Assembly: GCA_003151745.1 (NCBI GenBank)
Contig: PLYJ01000158.1
Location: forward strand, 1-41,316
Reading direction: 5' to 3'
Source of the DNA: Bacteroidota bacterium
GTDB taxonomy: Bacteria > Bacteroidota > Bacteroidia > AKYH767-A > 2013-40CM-41-45
DNA: 41,316 bases
In this document: positions 24,170 through 32,704 of the stretch, piece after piece
How positions within the stretch are numbered: the stretch's first letter is position 1
Layout of the letters: every line of letters begins with the position of its first letter
Program-made: the position numbers and the translations under genes
The notes under the pieces: generated by a model
What the model saw: only the letters and a program-made list of their open reading frames with translations
Database searches by the model: none
Told to the model about the DNA's origin: nothing

Positions 24170-24913
24170 GTGAACTATACTTACCAGCTTCCCATTCTCC
24201 TTTATCACCGCGTGGTTAATGAAACGAGTGCCATAGGGCGGCATAAGTTATATGTAAAAGAAAAGCAATTTCGCAGGCAGATGCAATGGCTTAGCGATAA
24301 TGGCTATCAAACCCTCACCTTTCGCGATCTTGAACATCTGCCCGCTCAAGATGGGAACAATAAAAAAGTTATTCTTACGTTTGATGATGGATACGCAGAC
24401 AATTACAGCATCATGTTCCCGATTCTAAAAGAGTTTGGCTTTAAGGCAGTCATCTTTCTCGTTACCGGATTAAAGTGGAATGAATGGGGCACTGCAGAAG
24501 GAGAGCCAACACTTGATTTATTGAACACGCAGCAGGTTCACGAAATGGATGCTTACGGAATTGAGTTTGGGGGACACACACAACATCATATAGATATGAA
24601 GGAATCCTCAGAAGCTATTCAACGCAAAGAAATAAACGGATGCTTTAAGGATTTGGAAGAACTGTTAGACAAGAAGCCGGTGAGTTTTTCTTATCCGTTT
24701 GGCGCATACAATGAAGATACACTGAAGCTAATAGGGGAGTCGGCTTTCAGTTTCGGGATAACCACTATATTTGGGCCCGAAGAATGGACGCAGGACGAGC
24801 TTCGCATACGACGCATCGAAATAGGGCCTAAAACAAACATGATGAGTTTTCGCCGGAAGGTGAGTGGACGTTACTTACAGACCAACCGGCTTAACTATTA
24901 TATAAACAGGTAA
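24170..24913 (+). CDS. Polysaccharide deacetylase (CE4/NodB family)
   Basis: The frame is open from a TTG at 24107, but that stretch is the hairpin repeat. I therefore prefer the GTG at 24170, giving about 247 residues. The NodB domain shows I-L-T-F-D-D-G-Y-A-D with the catalytic/metal Asp pair (about residue 70), H-T-Q-H-H (His pair of the metal site), and S-Y-P-F-G-A-Y-N. The family removes N- or O-acetyl groups from polysaccharides. No signal peptide is evident. Its stop shares bases with the ATG of the family-2 glycosyltransferase (TAATG), so the two are coupled and may act on the same glycan. Confidence 0.85.
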   Translation: MNYTYQLPILLYHRVVNETSAIGRHKLYVKEKQFRRQMQWLSDNGYQTLTFRDLEHLPAQDGNNKKVILTFDDGYADNYSIMFPILKEFGFKAVIFLVTGLKWNEWGTAEGEPTLDLLNTQQVHEMDAYGIEFGGHTQHHIDMKESSEAIQRKEINGCFKDLEELLDKKPVSFSYPFGAYNEDTLKLIGESAFSFGITTIFGPEEWTQDELRIRRIEIGPKTNMMSFRRKVSGRYLQTNRLNYYINR

Positions 24914-25785
24914 TGAAAGTTTCAGGCTTTACGTTTGTCAAAAATGCCGTTCAGTTCGATTATCCTGTTGTAGAAAGCATTCTTTCTATTCTTCCTCTTT
25001 GTGATGAGATGGTTGTTGCCGTTGGTAAATCTGATGACGATACGCTTGCAGTTATTCGTTCCATCAAGTCGGACAAAATTAAAATTATTGAAACTGTTTG
25101 GGATGATTCCTTGCGCGAAGGAGGACACGTTCTTGCCATAGAAACCAATAAAGCATTTGATGCCATTTCTCCTGACAGCGACTGGGCATTCTATGTTCAG
25201 GCAGATGAAGTGTTTCATGAAAATGATATGGAGAAGATAAGGGCAGCTATGCAGTTGTGGCAAAATGACAAGAGTGTAGAGGGCTTGCTTTTTGATCATG
25301 TCAACTTCTATGGTGCGTATGATTATGTAGCCGATTCACATAAATGGATTAAGAAGGAAATACGCATTGTTCGTAATGACAAAAACATTCGCTCATGGTG
25401 TGATGCTATGAGCTTTCGTAAGGACGGAAGGAAGCTGTGTGTTAAATATGTAGATGCCACTATATATCATTATGGATGGGTCAAGAACCCATGCGTGCAG
25501 GAACAGAAAAGAGTTGCCTTTGATAAGCTTTGGCATGAGGATGAATGGATCAAACGGCAGCATGGATTGACAAGGGAATATGATTATTCTGCTATTGACA
25601 GTCTCACCAGATTTGAAGGCAGCCATCCAAAGATCATGTATGAACGAATAAAGAAGGCTGACTGGAATTTTAATTTCGAGGAGAAGCTCGCATCAAAAGC
25701 ATCTTTACGCATTCGTTTCCTTAACTGGATTAGAAAAAGAACAGGATATAATCCGGGAGAATTTAAGAATTACAGGGTAACTTAA
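24913..25785 (+). CDS. Family 2-like glycosyltransferase
   Basis: The 290-residue protein resembles GT-A family 2 enzymes. The N-terminus K-V-S-G-F-T-F-V-K-N-A leads into a nucleotide-sugar fold with a S-D-D-D-T acidic cluster, and the metal-site position reads Q-A-D-E-V (about 92-96). The C-terminal half is rich in aromatic and charged residues (Y-H-Y-G-W-V-K, R-V-A-F-D-K-L-W-H). Donor and acceptor are unknown. It is translationally coupled to the deacetylase and convergent with the lolA-like gene, with one base between their stops. Confidence 0.75.
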   Translation: MKVSGFTFVKNAVQFDYPVVESILSILPLCDEMVVAVGKSDDDTLAVIRSIKSDKIKIIETVWDDSLREGGHVLAIETNKAFDAISPDSDWAFYVQADEVFHENDMEKIRAAMQLWQNDKSVEGLLFDHVNFYGAYDYVADSHKWIKKEIRIVRNDKNIRSWCDAMSFRKDGRKLCVKYVDATIYHYGWVKNPCVQEQKRVAFDKLWHEDEWIKRQHGLTREYDYSAIDSLTRFEGSHPKIMYERIKKADWNFNFEEKLASKASLRIRFLNWIRKRTGYNPGEFKNYRVT

Positions 25786-25786
25786 A

Positions 25787-26491
25787 TTAACGCAGATCAA
25801 TAACCTCAGCACCAGGATAACTCGCTGCGCTGAAGGTGAAGATAGAATCTTCTGTCATAACATCGGGTGTGAACTTATCCAAAGCGATGGTGTGTATGCT
25901 TCCGTTTTTATTAAAAACCTTTGCAGCAGTAATGAACTTATCGTTCTTATTGATCGTCAATTTGATTTTGAAGAAGTTCTTTTTCTTAGGATCAACAGGC
26001 ACAAGCTCTACTAACTGGTAAACCATTCCGTTTGTTGTCTGGTCTCCTGCAAACTTAAACAGGAATCCTTTTTCATATATAGTAAATATATTAGAAGGCG
26101 TGATGGAGTTTTCATCGTTCTTCACATTGTTGATCTGCACTTCATTACCGTCTTTTACATACGTCCACACCGTTTTGCCATCTGAGATAACATCCTGCCC
26201 GGCTACATTCACCTTATACTTGTTTCCTTTAAGATATATAGTTCCCTTCTGCACATCCTTCGATTTATCATCAGGATTCTCAATGGTAACAATGAAAGTT
26301 GCCTTCACAGATTTATAGCTTTTGTATTTGGCACTCACGCCTTTCAGTATTTCCTGCGCCTCCTTATCCGTCTGCTGAACGGGCTGGCCGGACAGAGTAG
26401 GGGCGGCAGTAGCAATAGGCGCTTTCTTTTGACTAAACGCAGCGTTGCAACAGGCGATTGTAAAGGCAAAAACAAAAATGAAAAATCTCAT
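25787..26491 (-). CDS. LolA-like outer-membrane lipoprotein carrier
   Basis: The 234-residue protein starts with a signal peptide (M-R-F-F-I-F-V-F-A-F-T-I-A-C-C-N-A-A-F-S). The mature part is a LolA/LolB half-barrel: Y-K-S-Y-K-S-V-K-A-T-F near 55, K-G-T-I-Y-L-K-G-N-K-Y, Q-D-V-I-S-D-G-K-T-V-W-T-Y, and the C-terminal F-T-F-S-A-A-S-Y-P-G-A-E-V-I-D-L-R, all usual in Bacteroidota LolA proteins. LolA shuttles lipoproteins across the periplasm. It follows ftsK on the same strand after 74 bp, a common pairing in Bacteroidota. Confidence 0.85.
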   Translation of the reverse strand: MRFFIFVFAFTIACCNAAFSQKKAPIATAAPTLSGQPVQQTDKEAQEILKGVSAKYKSYKSVKATFIVTIENPDDKSKDVQKGTIYLKGNKYKVNVAGQDVISDGKTVWTYVKDGNEVQINNVKNDENSITPSNIFTIYEKGFLFKFAGDQTTNGMVYQLVELVPVDPKKKNFFKIKLTINKNDKFITAAKVFNKNGSIHTIALDKFTPDVMTEDSIFTFSAASYPGAEVIDLR

Positions 26492-26565
26492 CTTTTGGTA
26501 GTTAATAATAGGTGCAAAGGTCTAAATCTTTGATTGATTATGGAAATCAGGGTAAAAGCTTGCCT

Positions 26566-28983
26566 TTAACCTTCAATTCTCGATTCTGCATTATGCAAAA
26601 TCTGTTCCAGAGTCTGGGGGTCTTTTATTAATACTTCACGGGCTTTGCTGCCTTCAAAAGGCCCTATGATTCTTGCTGCTTCAAGCTGATCTATAATTCG
26701 TCCTGCACGATTATATCCTAATTTCAACCTGCGTTGCAGCAAGGAAGCAGATCCCTGTTGATGCTGTACAACTATTCTTGCTGCATCATTAAATAAAGCA
26801 TCATGCTCGTCGCTTGGATCGAAATCTTTGGAACCTTCCCCGCTTTCGTCAACATATTCAGGCAACAGGTGAGCATCAGCATAGCCATGCTGGTCGCCGA
26901 TGAAGTTGGTAATGCGCTCCACTTCCGGTGTGTCAACAAATGCGCATTGCAGTCTGATGACATCAGCGCCTGTGGAAAGAAGCATATCGCCGCGACCTAT
27001 CAATTGGTCAGCGCCGCCTGCATCAAGAATGGTGCGCGAGTCAATCTTGGAAGTAACCCTGAAAGCGATACGGGCAGGGAAGTTGGCTTTAATTGTTCCG
27101 GTAATAATATTGACTGATGGACGCTGAGTGGCTATAATAAGATGAATGCCGATAGCTCTCGCCAGTTGTGCAAGACGGGCAATGGGAGCTTCCACTTCTT
27201 TCCCTGCCGTCATGATGAGGTCAGCAAATTCATCCACTACAAGTACTATATATGGTAGAAAACGATGACCGTTTGTTGGATTGAGTTTACGTGCAATGAA
27301 CTTTGTATTGTATTCTTTGATATTCCTCACCTGCGCATCTTTCATCAGGTCATACCGCTGATCCATTTCAATACAAAGAGAATTGAGCGTGTTCACCACC
27401 TTCTTTGTATCCGTGATGATGGCATCGTCTTCACCCGGAAGCTTGGCAAGAAAGTGTTTTTCAATCTTCTTAAAAAGAGTGAGCTCTACTTTCTTCGGAT
27501 CAACGAGCACAAACTTAACCTGGGCAGGATGCTTCTTATATAACAATGAAACAAGAACAGCATTCAACCCGACAGACTTCCCCTGTCCTGTAGCACCCGC
27601 CATAAGCAAGTGAGGCATCTTGGCAAGATCAACTACAAAAACTTCATTCGAGATAGTTTTTCCTAAAGCAATTGGAAGCTCCATCTCAGCATTCACAAAC
27701 TTTTCTGAAGCAAGCAATGCTTTCATTGGCACAATTTCCGGCTTCTGGTTAGGCACTTCTATGCCGATCGTTCCTTTACCGGGCATGGGTGCAATAATGC
27801 GGATTCCAAGCGCAGACAAGCTTAGTGCAATATCATCTTCCAGATTCTTAATCTTTGAAATGCGAATTCCCGCCGAAGGAACAATTTCAAAAAGGGTAAC
27901 TGTTGGCCCGATGGTAGCTTTGATCTTATCAATACCTATATTGTAATGACTAAGTGTTTCTACAATCTTATTCTTATTGGCTTCAAGCTCCTCCTTATTC
28001 ACTTCAATTTTCTTGTCGCCGTAGTTTTCAAGAAGATCAAGAATCGGGTATTGATAATTCGACAGATCAAGCTTAGGATCATATTCACCTTCTGCATGTG
28101 GCAGAGCGCCTTCAACTTCTTCATCAATCAGTTCATCGGGTTTGCTTTCAACAATAGCAAGGGGAACATTAGTTTCAACTACTTCAAGTGATAGCTCGTT
28201 TTCTTCTTCTTCAACATCCTCTTGTTCCTCTTCCTCTTCAACAGAAAGTTCAATGGGTTGTGTTGCGTCTTCAATCTTTTCTTCTTCTATAAATTTATTT
28301 GGAGTAATAACGTCTTCAATGACTTCTCCTTCCGCTACTACACTTTGCATTACCGGTGCTTCGGCAATTATTTCTTTCGCTATTCGTTTGAAAGAAATGT
28401 TAAATACTACAACACTGAAGGTGAGCCCGGCGAAAACAAGAAGAAATCCCGTTCCAGGTATTCCAATCATTTCATTCAACGATTGGCTCATCTGAAAACC
28501 ATAACCGCCTGCGAGAACAAGCAAGCTTGACGAATGAAATACATATCCAAGAAAAGTGGAAGTCCATATCCCTGTGAAAAAAGAATAACGTAAAGTTTTA
28601 CCGAATGGAAGCAAATTAATGCCAAAAAGGATTTTGACACCTCTCAGGAACAATAAAAAAGGAACAATGTATGAAGCAATGCCAAACCACTCATAAATAA
28701 ACAATCGTGAAGCAATTCTGCCGAAATGCCCCATCCAGTTTCCCGCTGTGGTTCCGTCCAGTACCTGGTCTTTGTTGCCGGTAAAGAAATAGGATGTAAA
28801 TGAAATAAACAGATACAGAGAAAGCAAAAGGCAGAGCAAGCCGGCAATTTTATGTGTTCGCTCATCTTTGAAAAACAAAGCAGTATTCTGCATAAATCCC
28901 TTCCCCCCTGCTTCCTTTTTAGATGCTGGTTGTTCTTCAGGTTCCTCCGATTTCATTTTGTTCCGAGCCATTGATTCAATCAA
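26566..28983 (-). CDS. ftsK: DNA translocase FtsK/SpoIIIE
   Basis: The 805-residue protein has an N-terminal block of four membrane segments (about 45-205), a Glu-rich linker (about 215-300), and a motor domain. Motor motifs are G-A-T-G-Q-G-K-S-V (Walker A, about 467), V-L-V-V-D-E-F-A-D-L (Walker B) and I-A-T-Q-R-P-S-V-N. The C-terminal gamma winged helix (S-L-L-Q-R-R-L-K-L-G-Y-N-R-A-G) reads chromosomal orienting sequences. It pumps DNA at the septum for dimer resolution and segregation. The start could be Met1 or Met6. Linker and length are normal for the phylum. Confidence 0.96.
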   Translation of the reverse strand: MIESMARNKMKSEEPEEQPASKKEAGGKGFMQNTALFFKDERTHKIAGLLCLLLSLYLFISFTSYFFTGNKDQVLDGTTAGNWMGHFGRIASRLFIYEWFGIASYIVPFLLFLRGVKILFGINLLPFGKTLRYSFFTGIWTSTFLGYVFHSSSLLVLAGGYGFQMSQSLNEMIGIPGTGFLLVFAGLTFSVVVFNISFKRIAKEIIAEAPVMQSVVAEGEVIEDVITPNKFIEEEKIEDATQPIELSVEEEEEQEDVEEEENELSLEVVETNVPLAIVESKPDELIDEEVEGALPHAEGEYDPKLDLSNYQYPILDLLENYGDKKIEVNKEELEANKNKIVETLSHYNIGIDKIKATIGPTVTLFEIVPSAGIRISKIKNLEDDIALSLSALGIRIIAPMPGKGTIGIEVPNQKPEIVPMKALLASEKFVNAEMELPIALGKTISNEVFVVDLAKMPHLLMAGATGQGKSVGLNAVLVSLLYKKHPAQVKFVLVDPKKVELTLFKKIEKHFLAKLPGEDDAIITDTKKVVNTLNSLCIEMDQRYDLMKDAQVRNIKEYNTKFIARKLNPTNGHRFLPYIVLVVDEFADLIMTAGKEVEAPIARLAQLARAIGIHLIIATQRPSVNIITGTIKANFPARIAFRVTSKIDSRTILDAGGADQLIGRGDMLLSTGADVIRLQCAFVDTPEVERITNFIGDQHGYADAHLLPEYVDESGEGSKDFDPSDEHDALFNDAARIVVQHQQGSASLLQRRLKLGYNRAGRIIDQLEAARIIGPFEGSKAREVLIKDPQTLEQILHNAESRIEG

Positions 28984-29101
28984 ATTGATGAGGCATAAAG
29001 TTACTATTACCTATATTCTATGAAGATAGAATAATGTCTTATGCATATCTTTTTTTAAACAAGGTTAATAACAATATTAAAGGGTGTTAAACTCAATAAA
29101 A

Positions 29102-29127
29102 AAGCTCTTCGGACAACCGAAGAGCTT
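29102..29127 (-). terminator. Intrinsic terminator of the DUF4412 gene
   Basis: The perfect 11-bp stem AAGCTCTTCGG with CCGAAGAGCTT has a 4-nt loop. On the minus strand it is followed by a T-run (the AAAAAA just left on the plus strand). It lies 88 bp past the stop of the DUF4412 gene. Confidence 0.85.
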
Positions 29128-29214
29128 ATATAATAACGCCGGTATTTAAAATTAATTTGATCTTTCAATCACCAATATTAAAGAAAAAATCAGGGTAGTC
29201 AGGCAGACAAGGAT

Positions 29215-29889
29215 TTATCTTGCCCCACCCTGCATTTTCTTCAAGTCATCCATTGACATTTCTTTATAGCCATCCGGTATTTTAAACATGGCATCATCCA
29301 CCTTCTGCGACTCTACGCTGCGAACGGACATTTTCATCGTAATCCCTTGTTGTTGAAACTCAAACTCCATCATGAAACCATCAATACCCTCAATTTGATG
29401 GCTTGTACTGTTTTTTGCTTCAATATCCTTTGTAAACCAAACGTTAAAAGTCTGCTTTTCCTTTCCCGTCATGGTAACAATTGCTTTAGTACATTTATAA
29501 CCGGCTATATCTTTGGTTTCGTCCGTAATTTTTACTTCCGGCTTTCCTGCCTTTTCTTTTGCCTTCTTCACATCGTCTTTGGTAGTCTTAAGAGCCATTT
29601 TACTTCCCATCATATCCATGAGGGTAGTCGTATTCCCGTCTTTTGCATTGCTTATGGAAATTACGGATCCTGCCCCCATCTTCATTTCCATACGGGACAT
29701 ATCCTTCTTAACGTAAAATGTTGCATCGGAAGGCATCATAGCCATCGTGTTCTGATCAAGCTCTGTACCCGGATAAGTAATGTCGTAAATAATTTTTCCT
29801 TCGCTTATTTTGTTTGTCTGCGCAGTTGCAATTTGCGCAGCACTTGTTAAGATGAATGCAATTAAAAGAGAATTCAATGTCTTTTTCAT
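29215..29889 (-). CDS. Secreted DUF4412-type protein
   Basis: The 224-residue protein has a classical signal peptide (M-K-K-T-L-N to T-A-Q, cleavage near 24). The mature part opens E-G-K-I-I-Y-D-I-T-Y-P and continues with many Met and Lys residues, D-I-A-G-Y-K-C-T-K-A and F-N-V-W-F-T-K-D-I, which are DUF4412/GLPGLI-like features. Such proteins are periplasmic or outer-membrane-associated beta-rich proteins of unknown role, structurally near the LolA fold. It stands alone with its own -7 box and a strong terminator. Confidence 0.75.
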   Translation of the reverse strand: MKKTLNSLLIAFILTSAAQIATAQTNKISEGKIIYDITYPGTELDQNTMAMMPSDATFYVKKDMSRMEMKMGAGSVISISNAKDGNTTTLMDMMGSKMALKTTKDDVKKAKEKAGKPEVKITDETKDIAGYKCTKAIVTMTGKEKQTFNVWFTKDIEAKNSTSHQIEGIDGFMMEFEFQQQGITMKMSVRSVESQKVDDAMFKIPDGYKEMSMDDLKKMQGGAR

Positions 29890-29923
29890 GATTTGGGATT
29901 TAAAAGTTAGATGATATTTTGGA

Positions 29924-29931
29924 CAAAGATA
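29924..29931 (-). promoter_or_regulatory. Candidate -7 box of the DUF4412 gene
   Basis: On the minus strand the sequence is TATCTTTG, a perfect TAnnTTTG, 34 bp before the ATG. A TTTTG lies upstream, but only about 11 bp away, too close for a normal -33. Confidence 0.5.
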
Positions 29932-30042
29932 AAAAGGCTTTGCAAAAGAAAAATATTTTTCCTTTCAGGCTTCATGCATTAATCATTAAGAAGGCATATC
30001 AAATGAGCATCAAATCATTTTAATAAAATATAAAATCAAGGC

Positions 30043-30072
30043 TTGTAACTTCGGTTTATGAATCTATCTTTG
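30043..30072 (+). promoter_or_regulatory. Promoter of tRNA-Lys
   Basis: TTG (30043-30045), a 19-bp gap, then TATCTTTG (30065-30072). The mature tRNA starts 18 bp later. Both halves and the spacing fit the Bacteroidota promoter form. Confidence 0.7.
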
Positions 30073-30090
30073 CCGCCTCAAAAAAATAAC

Positions 30091-30163
30091 GATTCCGTAG
30101 CTCAGCTGGTAGAGCATTACACTTTTAATGTAGGGGTCCTGGGTTCGAATCCCAGCGGGATCA
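30091..30163 (+). tRNA. tRNA-Lys (anticodon TTT)
   Basis: The cloverleaf can be folded by eye. The acceptor GATTCCG pairs with CGGGATC (one G-T pair), and the D-arm is GCTCAGCTGGTAGAGC. The anticodon stem TTACA/TGTAG encloses the loop CTTTTAA, giving anticodon TTT, and the T-arm has GGTTCGAATCC. The discriminator base is A and CCA is not encoded. The 3' end lies directly before the integrase region, the usual attachment position for a tyrosine recombinase. Confidence 0.97.
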
Positions 30164-30186
30164 CAACCCACCAATCAATCTCCAAC

Positions 30187-30229
30187 GAAATCCACTAAAA
30201 ACTATGTTTTTGGGGATTTTTGTTTTTTC
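30187..30229 (+). terminator. Possible terminator after tRNA-Lys
   Basis: AAATCC and AAAAAC pair with GTTTTT and GGATTT, followed by TTGTTTTTTC. It could end tRNA transcription. It lies on the element side of the tRNA 3' end if that end is the attachment site. Confidence 0.45.
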
Positions 30230-30262
30230 TTCAACCAACTTCAACCACTAAATCCCATCGCA

Positions 30263-30410
30263 AAGGTAACCTTCACGGTAACCTTCTATTCTATATATCT
30301 TTGGTAGCCGAATTCCTCTGAAACCATTGTCAGATAAGGGGTCTGAAAAATGAAATGATAGTAAAGCAAGCTGGTTTAAAACAAAAACAAGGTAATCTCG
30401 AGGTAACCTT
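30263..30410. promoter_or_regulatory. GGTAACCTT direct repeats, candidate integrase arm sites
   Basis: GGTAACCTT occurs at 30265, 30277 and 30402, with a GGTAATC variant at 30391. The copies form two close pairs (12 and 11 bp apart) between the tRNA and the preferred integrase start. The first is part of a palindrome, AAGGTAACCTT. Paired short direct repeats beside the int gene are the usual form of arm-type binding sites. This is inference. Confidence 0.4.
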
Positions 30411-30426
30411 TAAAAACTCTAAAACT

Positions 30427-31674
30427 ATGAAAGTAAATCAAGACATGTCCATCCTCTTTATGATTATCAGAACAAAGATGTATGAAGGCAAGGCCCCGGT
30501 TTGGGCTCGTTTAACTGTTAACGGCAAACGCTCACAGTTTTCACTTGGTAAGAAGATAGAGCCGGAGAAATGGGATGTCCACGCCGGAATTATCAAAGGT
30601 AATAGTGAGGATGCAAAAACCTTCAATAATTACCTTAACCAGGTGCGCGGTGATCTGCAGAAGCATTACAATGTACTCGCCAGCTGTAACGAATATGTTT
30701 CCTCTGAAATGGTCCGTAATGCATACATGGGCATTGAAGAAAAGTCGAAGACTATCTGCGAAGCTTTCGATTATCACAATCTTAAATTTAAGGAAAAGGC
30801 GGCCACCGGAAGCCTTTCTTTTAAAACTTTGAAGCGCTTCGAGATCACCAAAGGCAAGGTGATAGAATTCTTGAAGGAGAAACACAATGTTTCAGATAAA
30901 CCGCTTCCTGAAATAAAGCTTAGATTCATTACCGAGTTCGAGCATTTTCTAACCACTAAACAAGGTTTGCAAAGCAACACGGCCATGAAGTATATTAAAA
31001 ACATAAAGAAGATCATGAATGTTGCCGTAGCTAATGAATGGCTGCCCTCTAATCCGCTTTTAAGCTTCAAATGCACCTATCAGAATCCTGAAAGGGAAAT
31101 CTTATCACAGGAGGAACTTGACGCAATGTATCAAAAGCCAATGCTTATAAAGAGACTTGCGGAGGTAAGGGATGTGTATATTTTCTGTTGTTACACCGGG
31201 TATGCTTTTTCAGATGTCGCAAGCTTCACATCGCAGGAAGTTTGTATCGGTCTCGATGGTGAAAAGTGGATTCAGACGAAACGTATAAAAACCGACAGCC
31301 AGGAGAATGTAATGTTGCTCCCGGTGGCGCTCGAAATAATTGAAAAGTACAAAACACATCCTTACTGCATTGCTAATGATAAGCTGCTGCCGGTGATCAG
31401 CAATCAGAAATTTAATGCATACTTAAGTGAGATTGCAGAGCTATGCGGCATTAAAAAGCATTTAACCTCTCATACGGCCCGTCATACCTTTGCAACGACT
31501 GTTACCCTTTCAAATGATGTTCCGATAGAAAGTGTTTCCGCGATGTTAGGTCATAACTCGATCCGTACAACTCAGATCTATGCAAAGATCGTTCAGAAGA
31601 AACTGAGTAATGATATGAAAGCGCTGCGCGAACGGATGAACAAAAGCTCTGCTAAGTCAAAAACAGCAGGTTAA
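30427..31674 (+). CDS. Tyrosine recombinase / integrase
   Basis: I choose the ATG at 30427 (415 residues) because it gives the usual Bacteroidota integrase start (M-K-V-N-Q-D-M-S-I-L-F). The upstream open stretch from 30355 is not domain-like and contains the candidate arm sites. Domains: arm-binding (about 5-90), SAM-like core-binding (about 100-205) and catalytic (about 215-405) with H-T-A-R-H-T-F-A-T, L-G-H-N-S and the nucleophile Tyr in T-T-Q-I-Y-A-K. The usual first catalytic Arg position reads Y-T-G-Y-A-F-S-D-V, as in many Bacteroidota integrases lacking it there. It probably integrated the accessory region at tRNA-Lys. Confidence 0.93.
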   Translation: MKVNQDMSILFMIIRTKMYEGKAPVWARLTVNGKRSQFSLGKKIEPEKWDVHAGIIKGNSEDAKTFNNYLNQVRGDLQKHYNVLASCNEYVSSEMVRNAYMGIEEKSKTICEAFDYHNLKFKEKAATGSLSFKTLKRFEITKGKVIEFLKEKHNVSDKPLPEIKLRFITEFEHFLTTKQGLQSNTAMKYIKNIKKIMNVAVANEWLPSNPLLSFKCTYQNPEREILSQEELDAMYQKPMLIKRLAEVRDVYIFCCYTGYAFSDVASFTSQEVCIGLDGEKWIQTKRIKTDSQENVMLLPVALEIIEKYKTHPYCIANDKLLPVISNQKFNAYLSEIAELCGIKKHLTSHTARHTFATTVTLSNDVPIESVSAMLGHNSIRTTQIYAKIVQKKLSNDMKALRERMNKSSAKSKTAG

Positions 31675-31688
31675 TTAATCTCCGCGCA

Positions 31689-31937
31689 TCAAAAGAATAA
31701 TGCTATTAATTGCAGTAGGAATCCGAAAAAGATAAAAAGCATTCCTTGTTTTGTTCTTCGATTCATAGCTTTTGCTTTTCTCTCCTTTTCAGGTCTTTCA
31801 CTTTCATTATACAAATAAATTTGAAAATTAACCTTGGGAGTATTAAGATAGACCAACATTGCTCCGGCCATGCTAATTACAAGGCCTGCAATATTGAGAA
31901 TTTTAGCGATTGATATCATTGAATACCGTTTACACAA
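31689..31937 (-). CDS. Small two-helix membrane protein, unknown
   Basis: The 82-residue protein (76 if the Met at residue 7 is the start) has two hydrophobic segments (about 10-30 and 66-82). They are separated by a very basic and acidic loop with E-R-P-E-K-E-R-K-A-K-A-M-N-R-R-T-K-Q. I do not recognise a family. It is convergent with the integrase gene and its stop lies 14 bp away. Small membrane proteins of this kind are common cargo in integrated elements, but no role can be given. Confidence 0.45.
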   Translation of the reverse strand: MCKRYSMISIAKILNIAGLVISMAGAMLVYLNTPKVNFQIYLYNESERPEKERKAKAMNRRTKQGMLFIFFGFLLQLIALFF

Positions 31938-31982
31938 AAAGTTTTATATATGAGGTTTTCCAACAGGCTTTTATCGCTCAGA

Positions 31983-32468
31983 TTAATATTTTTTTGCCAA
32001 AGCAATAATCTTCTTGTCAAAAGCTTCCCAAACATCAATTTTTACTTTTGGGGCCTCTTTTTCATTCCATTCATACAAGCACCAGAAATCCTTGTACCCT
32101 ATTCCTTTTGCCCTTGTTTTTAATTTATTATATGTATTGAAATTACAGTATTCGCTAAATAGCCAAATGTTCTTAGTAAATGAAGTCATCTGGGAAATAT
32201 AATCCTTATGTTTTTGATCTATAGATGATACATGCGCTTTGCAGCTCACTACGCCTACAACTGTATTAATGTTAATGAATTTAAAGTCCATTGATTTATA
32301 ATCTCCTTTAGTTCGTCCATTCCATGAGTGAGGTGGATGACCCTTTGTTTTTTTATAAATTATAATATCGCATTCGTTAGAATAAATAACTGCGTCTCTC
32401 CCTTTTTTATCCCTAATATGACCCCACTCATGTACATGAAATAGGAAAATATGTACATGATGGGTTTG
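31983..32468 (-). pseudogene. N-terminally truncated DUF6602-like nuclease remnant
   Basis: The minus frame is open from a TGA at 32471-32469 to 31983, about 162 codons, but the first ATG is far inside at 32291. The part before that ATG is clearly protein-like: K-G-R-D-A-V-I-Y-S-N-E-C-D-I-I-I-Y-K-K, then the ATG region F-K-F-I-N-I-N-T-V-V-G-V-V-S-C-K-A-H-V-S-S. The order ECD-x-x-I-Y, then a V-x-x-V-x-x-K strand, resembles DUF6602-type PD-(D/E)xK folds, with Cys-Lys where Glu-x-Lys or similar is expected. The N-terminus is missing. Family assignment is tentative. Confidence 0.5.
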
Positions 32469-32529
32469 TCAGGTGCACGCCATGCACATGAGCGGAATTA
32501 TACTGCCCGCTGCTACTGACTACTTTTTT

Positions 32530-32570
32530 CTCTGCGCTCTTTGCGGTTCTTCTTTGCGCCCTCTGCGTTA
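32530..32570. repeat. CTTTGCG-word repeat
   Basis: Five imperfect copies of (C/T)TCTGCG / TTTGCGG / TTTGCGC words follow each other in 40 bp. It is simple-word sequence similar to the repeats found in other spacers of this window. No gene here. Confidence 0.55.
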
Positions 32571-32704
32571 AATATTTTTCTTCATTTTAAAATTTTCAAA
32601 TAAGCACATTTTCAAATTAATTTCTCCCACCTTGGTAACCCCTTGGGAAAAGCTTTGATCTCACTTGCGCAGTTTTGCAACTGTTTAACTCTAATTGTAA
32701 AATT

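Noticed and set aside
30427-31674. Loss of the first catalytic Arg in the integrase as a sign of inactivity
   Set aside because: Many active Bacteroidota integrases lack Arg at this position; the His-x-x-Arg, His and Tyr residues are intact.
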